7,554 nucleotides of DNA from Gemmatimonadota bacterium (GTDB lineage: Bacteria; Gemmatimonadota; Gemmatimonadetes; Longimicrobiales; RSA9): NCBI GenBank assembly GCA_019689775.1, contig JADGGV010000190.1, positions 1-7,554 on the forward strand, read 5' to 3'. A program made the position numbers and the translations under genes. Position 1 is the first letter of the stretch; every line of letters begins with the position of its first letter. Shown here piece after piece: positions 1-5,364 of the stretch. A model generated the notes under the pieces. The model ran no database searches. It worked only from the letters and a program-made list of their open reading frames with translations, and was not told the DNA's origin.

Positions 1-585
1 CGCTCGTCCTGGGCCGCCGCCCGCCCCGCCTCCGCCCCCCCGGGGGCCCGGGCGGCGCGGGCGGACGCGGCGCGCGCGTTCATCGACGCGGTGCGCCGCG
101 AGTTCCCGGATGCGACGCACAATTGCTGGGCGTACGTCGCGGGGCCGCCGGGGAGCACCGCGACGATCGGGATGAGCGACGCAGGCGAGCCGCACGGCAC
201 GGCCGGGCGCCCGATGCTCGACGTGCTGCTGCACTCCGGCGTCGGCGAGATCGTGGCCGTCGTCACGCGCTACTTCGGCGGCGTAAAGCTCGGGAAGGGC
301 GGGCTCGTGCGCGCGTACGGCGGCGCGGTGCAGCACGCGCTCGCGGCGCTGCCGACCACGGAGCGCGTGGACCGCGTCGAGCTGACGATCACGATCGAGT
401 ACGCCGCGATCGAGCCGCTGCGCCGGCTGCTCGATGACGCGGGCGCGGAGGTGCTCGACGAGAGCTACGCCGACGTGGTTCGCTACCGCGTGGCCGTGCC
501 GGCGCCCCGCGTCGCGCGGCTCGAGGCGGCGCTCGGGAACGCGACCGCCGGCCGTGCGTCGGTGGAGCGGCACGGCGCGGCGTGA
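1..585 (+). CDS. yigZ: YigZ/IMPACT family protein (UPF0029), 5'-truncated by window edge
   Basis: The reading frame is open from the first base to TGA at 583-585 (194 codons visible). GTG at 91 is an internal valine codon, because family-like sequence continues upstream of it (SSWAAARP, then ARAFIDAVRREFPDATHNCW). I recall E. coli YigZ as about 204 residues, so roughly 15-20 N-terminal residues are missing. The IMPACT N-terminal domain shows DATHNCWAYVAG, DAGEPHGTAGRPML, GVGEIVAVVTRYFGG and GKGGLVRAYGGAV, all hallmarks of the family. The C-terminal ~70 residues match the ferredoxin-like DUF1949 domain. Eukaryotic IMPACT regulates the GCN2 kinase; the bacterial protein's biochemical role is not settled, and a translation or RNA-related role is only suspected. 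It is probably a soluble cytoplasmic protein. The segment before ARAFIDAV is Ala/Pro-rich and seems several residues longer than in E. coli. The next gene starts 106 bp downstream on the same strand; co-transcription is possible but unproven. Confidence 0.92.
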   Translation, partial: RSSWAAARPASAPPGARAARADAARAFIDAVRREFPDATHNCWAYVAGPPGSTATIGMSDAGEPHGTAGRPMLDVLLHSGVGEIVAVVTRYFGGVKLGKGGLVRAYGGAVQHALAALPTTERVDRVELTITIEYAAIEPLRRLLDDAGAEVLDESYADVVRYRVAVPAPRVARLEAALGNATAGRASVERHGAA

Positions 586-680
586 CGGCGCGCGCCGCGC
601 GGACCGCCGGTCGCCCGTAGGAACCGCTCCGACGGCGACGGGCGCGTCACCATCGCCGGCGTCCTGCGTTCGCTGTCGAC

Positions 681-688
681 GGGAGGTG
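681..688 (+). promoter_or_regulatory. Ribosome binding site for the beta-CASP nuclease gene
   Basis: GGGAGGTG lies three bases before ATG 692. It is a near-perfect anti-Shine-Dalgarno match and decides the start at 692 over the upstream in-frame codons that overlap the preceding gene. The spacing is on the short side. Confidence 0.7.
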
Positions 689-691
689 CGG

Positions 692-2050
692 ATGGAGCTT
701 GAGTTCCTCGGGGCGACCGGGACGGTGACCGGCTCGCGCTACCTGCTGCGCGCCGGTGGCGCGCGAGTCCTCGTGGACTGCGGCCTGTTCCAGGGCCTGA
801 AGCACCTCCGGCTCCGGAACCGGGCGCCGTTCCCGGCAGCCGATGCGGGATTCGACGCCGTGGTGCTCACGCACGCGCACCTCGACCACAGCGGCTACCT
901 CCCGCTGCTGGCGCGGAACGGCTATGCCGGCCCGGTCTACTGCACGCCGGCGACGGCGGAGCTGTGCGGGATCCTGCTGCCGGACAGCGGGCACCTCCAG
1001 GAGGAGGAGGCGGCGTACGCGAACCGTCGCGGCTACTCGAGGCACCATCCGGCGCTGCCGCTGTACACGCGCACCGATGCCGAGCGCTCGCTCGAGCTGC
1101 TGCGGCCGGTGCCGTTCGAGGTGGACACCCCGGTCGCGCCGGGGGTAACGCTCCGTTTCTCGCGCGCCGGGCACATCCTGGGTGCGGCGAGCGCGCGGTT
1201 AAGCGCGGCCGGCCGGGCGGTGCTCTTCAGTGGCGACCTGGGGCGCCCGAACGACCCGGTGCTGCTCCCGCCCGCGCCGCCGCAGGCCGCGGACTACGTG
1301 GTGGTCGAGTCGACGTACGGCGATCGGCGGCACCCGACGGAGGATCCGCGGCTCGCACTCGCCGCGGTGATCCGCCGGACGGCCGCGCGCGGCGGCGTGG
1401 TGGTCATCCCGAGCTTCGCGGTCGGGCGCGCCCAGACGCTGCTGGTCCTGCTGAGCGAGCTACGGTCGGAGGGCGCGATCCCACCGGTGCCGGTGTTCCT
1501 CGACAGCCCGATGGCGGCCGACGCGACCCGGATCCTGCTCCGGTACCCGGAGGAGCACCGACTGCGTCCCCCGGAGCGCGCCGCGGCGACGGATTCGGTC
1601 ACGATCGTGCGCGACGTCGAGGGCTCGAAGGCCATCGACCGCCGGCGCGGCCCGATGATCGTCATCTCGGCGAGCGGCATGGCCACGGGCGGCCGCGTGC
1701 TGTTCCACCTCGAGCGCTTCGCGCCCGAGCCACGTAACACGATCCTGCTCGTCGGCTACCAGGCGGCGGGCACGCGCGGAGAGGCGCTCCAGGCAGGTGC
1801 GCGAGAGCTGAAGATGCACGGCGCCTACGTCCCGGTCCGCGCCGAGGTCGTCATGCTCGAGGGGTTGTCGGCGCACGCCGACGCCGATGAGATCCTGGCC
1901 TGGCTGCGACGCGCGCCCGCGCCGCCGCGCCGCGTGTTCGTCACGCACGGCGAGCCTGCGGCCGCGGAGGCGCTCCGCCGCCGAATCGCGGAGGAGCTGC
2001 GCTGGCCGGCGAGCGTGCCGCGCGACGGCGAGACGGTCAGGCTCGCTTGA
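692..2050 (+). CDS. MBL-fold/beta-CASP RNA-processing exonuclease-like protein (CPSF/RNase J superfamily, COG1236-type)
   Basis: A 452-residue predicted zinc-dependent cytoplasmic ribonuclease; the reaction is inferred from family. The metallo-beta-lactamase core begins at the N-terminus (MELEFLGATGTVTGS), with VLVDCG at 26-31, the zinc-binding HAHLDH at 61-66, H161 in AGHILGAAS and D182 in FSGDLGRP. The beta-CASP insert begins near VESTYGDR (205-212; acidic motif A residue E206). It carries SGMATGGR (328-335), H339 as likely motif B, SAHAD (393-397) and the terminal THGE (418-421). All expected metal ligands are present, so it should be active. F338 sits where many relatives have a second His (GGRxLHHL). 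ATG 692 is chosen because the fold starts right there and GGAGGTG lies just upstream; the frame is open further upstream only as out-of-frame overlap with the previous gene. It converges on the stress-protein gene, with 11 bp between stops. Substrate and 5'/3' polarity cannot be read from sequence. Confidence 0.93.
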   Translation: MELEFLGATGTVTGSRYLLRAGGARVLVDCGLFQGLKHLRLRNRAPFPAADAGFDAVVLTHAHLDHSGYLPLLARNGYAGPVYCTPATAELCGILLPDSGHLQEEEAAYANRRGYSRHHPALPLYTRTDAERSLELLRPVPFEVDTPVAPGVTLRFSRAGHILGAASARLSAAGRAVLFSGDLGRPNDPVLLPPAPPQAADYVVVESTYGDRRHPTEDPRLALAAVIRRTAARGGVVVIPSFAVGRAQTLLVLLSELRSEGAIPPVPVFLDSPMAADATRILLRYPEEHRLRPPERAAATDSVTIVRDVEGSKAIDRRRGPMIVISASGMATGGRVLFHLERFAPEPRNTILLVGYQAAGTRGEALQAGARELKMHGAYVPVRAEVVMLEGLSAHADADEILAWLRRAPAPPRRVFVTHGEPAAAEALRRRIAEELRWPASVPRDGETVRLA

Positions 2051-2061
2051 GCGCGCCGGCC

Positions 2062-3009
2062 TCAGCCCGCCTTGCCCGCCGCGGCGGCCGCCTCCGCGGC
2101 CGCGTTTACCATCAGCACCGGCATCGGCGCGCCGCGCCGCACCTTGTCGGCCACGCTCCCGAGGTAGACCCGGGCCGCGCCGCCGCGCCCGTGCGTGGCG
2201 AGCGCGAGCAAATCGGCGTGGTGCTCCTCGGCGAACTTCAGGATCGCCGACGCCGGGTTCGCGTCGACGACGATCTCGATCTCCGCCTCGACGCCGTTGC
2301 GCCGGACGTCCTCCGCCACGCCGCTCAGGTAGTTCTCCGCCGCCTCGCGTACCGCCGCCACGCGCGACGTGCCGGCCAGCTCCGCGGCCTCCTTGCGATC
2401 CGACAGCCAGAGCGGGAACAGGACGAGCAGGAAGGTGACCTTCGCCTTCCACGCCAGCGCCAGGTCGACGGCCGCGTCGAGCACCCGCTCGGCGGTCGCC
2501 GAGCCGTCGAGCGTGACCACCATGCGCCGCAGCGGCGGCTCGACGTCGAGCGCGGCGACCTCCTCGCGCGGCCGCACGACGATCACCGGCGCGCGCACGC
2601 TGCGGACCAGCCCGTCGGCGACGCTGCCGAGCCAGGCGCGGGCCAGTCCACCGCGCCCGTGCGAGCTGATGACGACCAGCGCATCGGGCGTGTCCGCGAT
2701 GTGTCGCGCGAGCGCCTCCTGGACCATGCCTTCGGCGAGCAGCGCGTCGGGGCGGATCCCCGCGGCGGCCTCGACGCGCTCGCGCAGCGCGCGCAGGCTC
2801 TCCCGCTCCGAGTCCCGGATCGCGTCGTCCCAGCGCTGGAGCGCATCACCGGGGAGGAGCACGTCCGGCGAGATCGGCGGCGGCGGCGGCTCGTGCACGC
2901 GCACCAGCTCGAGGCGCGCGCCCGTCCGCCGCGCGGTCGCGATCGCCAGCGGCAGGGCGTGCTCGGCGAACTCCGAGCCGTCGGTCGGTACGATGATCGT
3001 GCGAATCAT
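2062..3009 (-). CDS. Tandem-domain universal stress protein (UspA superfamily)
   Basis: A 315-residue protein with two complete Usp domains. Domain 1 (residues 1-147) starts MIRTIIVPTDGSEFAEHALP, with conserved D10, and ends with S-S-H-G118, nine residues, then G128-S129 and PVIVVRP. Domain 2 (about 160-302) starts RRMVVTLDGSATAE, with D168, and has A-T-H-G274, nine residues, G284-S285 and PVLMVN. These are the ATP-binding type G-2x-G-9x-G-S/T loops, with Ser and Ala replacing the first Gly. Usp proteins are soluble and support survival under starvation, oxidative or DNA-damaging stress; the specific role here is unknown. The ATG at 3009 is preferred because the fold begins there and a strong GGAGGAGGT precedes it; upstream codons give only low-complexity Arg/Gly sequence. 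The C-terminal tail (AAAEAAAAAGKAG) is Ala-rich and overlaps a hairpin. The gene is convergent with the nuclease gene and divergent from ligA. Confidence 0.94.
   Translation of the reverse strand: MIRTIIVPTDGSEFAEHALPLAIATARRTGARLELVRVHEPPPPPISPDVLLPGDALQRWDDAIRDSERESLRALRERVEAAAGIRPDALLAEGMVQEALARHIADTPDALVVISSHGRGGLARAWLGSVADGLVRSVRAPVIVVRPREEVAALDVEPPLRRMVVTLDGSATAERVLDAAVDLALAWKAKVTFLLVLFPLWLSDRKEAAELAGTSRVAAVREAAENYLSGVAEDVRRNGVEAEIEIVVDANPASAILKFAEEHHADLLALATHGRGGAARVYLGSVADKVRRGAPMPVLMVNAAAEAAAAAGKAG
2084..2107 (+). terminator. Possible intrinsic terminator of the nuclease gene, inside the 3' end of the convergent stress-protein gene
   Basis: GCGGCCGC at 2084-2091 and again at 2096-2103 are separated by CTCC. 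Because the octamer is its own reverse complement, the two copies form a perfect 8-bp all-GC stem with a 4-base loop, followed by GTTTA. It sits 34-53 bases past the nuclease stop codon. The T run is only three bases, so classic intrinsic termination is uncertain. The same bases encode the Ala-rich tail of the stress protein on the other strand. Confidence 0.4.
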
Positions 3010-3015
3010 GCCTTG

Positions 3016-3024
3016 ACCTCCTCC
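3016..3024 (-). promoter_or_regulatory. Strong ribosome binding site for the universal stress protein
   Basis: Read on the minus strand, 3024-3016 is GGAGGAGGT, six bases before the ATG at 3009-3007. This fixes the start at 3009 and suggests efficient translation. Confidence 0.75.
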
Positions 3025-3207
3025 GATGCCCGATGGCGCCCCCGCGAGGGCGATGCGCCCCGCGCCGCCCCCGGCCGGCGGGACACTTTGCGACGGTGCG
3101 TCCGGCGGCTCGGCTCGCGCCCGCCACCTCGCCGCGCCCATCCGCTCGCGCGGCGCCGCACGCTCCGCGGCCCGCCCCCGGCGTGACCCTCGACCGCCGC
3201 GACTCCC

Positions 3208-3250
3208 CGTCCGGGCACGACCTCTGCCCGGATGGCCCCTCGACCAGGGG
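3208..3250 (+). promoter_or_regulatory. Two adjacent stem-loops in the ligA leader, the second sequestering the Shine-Dalgarno
   Basis: Stem 1 pairs TCCGGGCA (3210-3217) with TGCCCGGA (3225-3232) around the loop CGACCTC. A G-T and a C-G pair extend it to 3208/3234. Stem 2 follows after one base and pairs CCCCT (3236-3240) with AGGGG (3246-3250) around the loop CGACC. AGGGG is the only plausible ligA Shine-Dalgarno, six bases before ATG 3257. The two loops share CGACC. The structure could restrict ligA translation or act as an attenuator; function is inferred from pairing alone. Confidence 0.45.
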
Positions 3251-3256
3251 ACCGCA

Positions 3257-5353
3257 ATGGCGAGCCGAGCAAGTTCCGACCCCAACGCCCCACCCCGCCG
3301 CGGCGCCCGCGCGTCGGGCCGTGACCGCGTACGCGCCCGCATCGAGGAGCTGCGCGCCGAGATCCGGCGCCACGACTACCTGTACTACGTCCTCGACCGC
3401 CCCGAGATCTCCGACGAGGCGTACGACCGGCTCTTCGAGGAGCTGCGCCGCCTCGAGGCCGAACACCCGGAGCTGGTGACGCCGGACTCGCCGACGCAGC
3501 GCGTCGGCGGCCGGGCGCGCGCCGGTTTCCAGACCGCCGCGCACATCGTGCCGATGCTCAGCCTCGAGTCGACTCAGCGCGAGGACGACGTCGTCCGCTT
3601 CGACCGCCGGCTGCGCGCCGCGGCCGGCGGCCCCGTCCGCTACGTCCTCGAGCCGAAGCTGGACGGTCTCTCGCTCGAGCTGGTCTACGACCACGGCGTC
3701 CTCGTGCGCGCCGTCACCCGCGGCGACGGCGTGCGCGGCGAGGTCGTCACGGAGAACGTCCGCACGCTCCGCGACCTGCCGACGCGGCTGCGCGCCGGCG
3801 GCCGGCGCGTCCCGCCGCGCCTGTTCGTCCGGGGCGAGGCCATGATGAGCCTCGCCGCGTTCGAGGCGCTCAACGCCCGCCTGGTCGAGCGCGGCGCGCC
3901 GCCCTTCGCCAACCCGCGCAACGCCGCGGCGGGGAGCATCCGCCAGCTCGACCCGAGGATCACCGCGGAGCGGGACCTCTTCGTGGTCTGCTACGAGATC
4001 CTCGCCATGAGCGGCCGGACGCCGCCGACCGACACCGCCGTCCTCGAGGCGCTGCGCGATTGGGGGCTGCGCGTCCCCGACGACGTCAAGACCGCCGACG
4101 ACGTCGCCGCGGTGCGTCGCTACCACGCCGCGCACGCCGAGGCGCGCGACCGTCTGCCGTACGAGATCGACGGCATCGTCCTGAAGGTCGACGACCTGGC
4201 GCTGCGCGAGCGGCTCGGCGCCACGGCCCACCATCCGCGTTGGGCGCTGGCGTACAAGTTCGCGCCGCGCGAGGAGGTCACGCGCGTCGAGGCGATCACC
4301 GTGCAGATCGGCCGCACCGGGCTGGCCACGCCCGTCGCGCTGCTGCGCCCCGTCGAGGTCGGCGGGGTCACCGTCTCGCGCGCCACGCTGCACAACCGCG
4401 AGGAGGTGCGTCGGCGCGACGTGCGCGCGGGCGACCTGGTGCGCGTGCAGCGCGCCGGCGACGTGATCCCGGAGGTCGTCGCCCGGATCCCGGAGCCGGG
4501 GCGCCGGCGCGGACCGCCGTTCCAAATGCCCGAGCGCTGCCCCGCGTGCGGCACGCGCCTCGAGGCGCGCGGCCCGCTGACCGTCTGCCCGAACCGCTAC
4601 GGCTGCCCGGCGCAGCTCAAGGCGCGGCTCGTCCACTTCGCCTCGCGCGACGCCATGGACATCCCGGGGCTCGGCCCGGAGACCGCAGCGCTGCTCGTCG
4701 ACCGCGGGCTCGTGCGCAACCTGCCCGACCTCTACCGCGTGGACGCCGACGCGCTGCGCACGCTCCCCCACTTCGCCGCCCGGTCGGCGACGAACCTGGC
4801 CCGTGCCATCCAGCGGAGCCGGCACCCCACGCTCGACCGCTTCCTGTTCGCGCTCGGCATCCCGGGCGTCGGCCGCTCCACCGCGCGCCTGCTCGCCCGG
4901 CACGTCCGCTCGCTCGACGCGCTGCGCCGCGCGTCCGCCGACGAGCTGGCGCGCATCCCCGGCATCGGCGCGGCGACCGCCCGCGAGGTCGCCGCCTTCT
5001 TCCGCGACGCGCGCAGCCGGCGCACGGTCGTCGCGCTGCTCCGCGCGGGCGTGGCGCCGTGGGCGCCGGCGACGGCGCCGCAGACCGGGCCGCTCGCCGG
5101 CCAGCGGATCGTCTTCACCGGGACGCTCGAGCGCATGACGCGGCGCGAGGCCGAGGCGCTCGTCCGTTCGCTCGGCGGCACGGTCGGCTCCCAGGTCAGC
5201 GCCCGGACGACCGCCGTGGTGGCCGGCGCCGACCCGGGCTCCAAGCTCGAGACGGCGCGTCGCCTGGGCACGCGCGTGCTGTCGGAGGCGGAGTTCTTCG
5301 CCTGGGTGGACGGGCTGCGCCGGGGCGCGCGCGAGGCGGCGGACGGCGCCTAG
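3257..5353 (+). CDS. ligA: NAD-dependent DNA ligase LigA
   Basis: A 698-residue, full-length bacterial LigA that seals nicks between 3'-OH and 5'-phosphate using NAD+, in replication and repair. Domain Ia holds the NMN-binding helices (HDYLYYVLDRPEISDEAYDRL, about 39-59). The adenylation domain has catalytic K134 in EPKLDG, TRGDG (154-158), RGE (192-194), DGIVLK (305-310, K310) and LAYKFAP (331-337, K334). The OB fold starts near QIGRTGLATPVA (350-361). The zinc finger uses C428, C431, C444 and C450. Helix-hairpin-helix repeats include MDIPGLG (467-473), LGIPGVG (533-539) and IPGIG (567-571). A BRCT domain spans about 612-690. ATG 3257 is chosen from AGGGG upstream and family length; it leaves about a 20-residue charged N-terminal extension. 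Motif I reads KLDGLSLEL, a variant of the commoner KxDGxA form. The gene is followed 11 bp later by polX. Confidence 0.97.
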   Translation: MASRASSDPNAPPRRGARASGRDRVRARIEELRAEIRRHDYLYYVLDRPEISDEAYDRLFEELRRLEAEHPELVTPDSPTQRVGGRARAGFQTAAHIVPMLSLESTQREDDVVRFDRRLRAAAGGPVRYVLEPKLDGLSLELVYDHGVLVRAVTRGDGVRGEVVTENVRTLRDLPTRLRAGGRRVPPRLFVRGEAMMSLAAFEALNARLVERGAPPFANPRNAAAGSIRQLDPRITAERDLFVVCYEILAMSGRTPPTDTAVLEALRDWGLRVPDDVKTADDVAAVRRYHAAHAEARDRLPYEIDGIVLKVDDLALRERLGATAHHPRWALAYKFAPREEVTRVEAITVQIGRTGLATPVALLRPVEVGGVTVSRATLHNREEVRRRDVRAGDLVRVQRAGDVIPEVVARIPEPGRRRGPPFQMPERCPACGTRLEARGPLTVCPNRYGCPAQLKARLVHFASRDAMDIPGLGPETAALLVDRGLVRNLPDLYRVDADALRTLPHFAARSATNLARAIQRSRHPTLDRFLFALGIPGVGRSTARLLARHVRSLDALRRASADELARIPGIGAATAREVAAFFRDARSRRTVVALLRAGVAPWAPATAPQTGPLAGQRIVFTGTLERMTRREAEALVRSLGGTVGSQVSARTTAVVAGADPGSKLETARRLGTRVLSEAEFFAWVDGLRRGAREAADGA

Positions 5354-5359
5354 GAGGTG
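5352..5359 (+). promoter_or_regulatory. polX ribosome binding site overlapping the ligA stop codon
   Basis: AGGAGGTG begins inside the ligA TAG stop (5351-5353) and ends five bases before the GTG start at 5365. It identifies the GTG as the polX start and implies that ribosomes finishing ligA can feed into polX. Confidence 0.75.
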
Positions 5360-5364
5360 GGGCC

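Larger units (their letters stand above)
3010..3256. other. Divergent control region between the stress-protein gene and ligA
   Basis: This 247-bp gap must hold the promoters of both genes unless ligA is transcribed from elsewhere. I could not pick convincing -35/-10 boxes for either direction; the least GC-rich spot is near 3082-3090 (ACTTTGCGA). The right-hand third contains two stem-loops described separately. A plus-strand frame is open from 3026 into ligA, but its translation is low-complexity Arg/Pro/Ala with no LigA similarity, so I treat it as non-coding. Confidence 0.6.

Noticed and set aside
631..663. Candidate terminator hairpin between yigZ and the nuclease gene (GGCGA/TCGCC with a bulged outer GAC/GTC)
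   Set aside because: The stem is short and bulged with a large loop and no T tract; it is not distinguishable from chance in this GC-rich DNA.
434..691. Possible 86-residue N-terminal extension of the beta-CASP protein
   Set aside because: It overlaps the YigZ gene out of frame, is Arg-rich low complexity, and ATG 692 with GGAGGTG matches the start of the MBL fold.
1460..2452. A 330-codon minus-strand frame across the nuclease/stress-protein junction
   Set aside because: It overlaps two well-supported genes in a different frame and gives Arg/Gly-rich sequence without motifs.
3081..3103. Imperfect inverted repeat GGACAC...GTGCGTCC in the divergent region as an operator
   Set aside because: It needs a two-base insertion in one arm and matches no operator I know.
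3026..3256. Possible 77-residue N-terminal extension of LigA
   Set aside because: The sequence is Arg/Pro/Ala low complexity, unlike any LigA domain, and it would cover the control region and hairpins. ATG 3257 gives normal length.
4060..5364. The polX frame stays open far upstream inside ligA, so a -1 frameshift could make a LigA-PolX fusion
   Set aside because: I found no slippery heptamer near the ligA end, both proteins have normal family ends, and GTG 5365 has its own strong ribosome binding site. The open frame is a GC effect.
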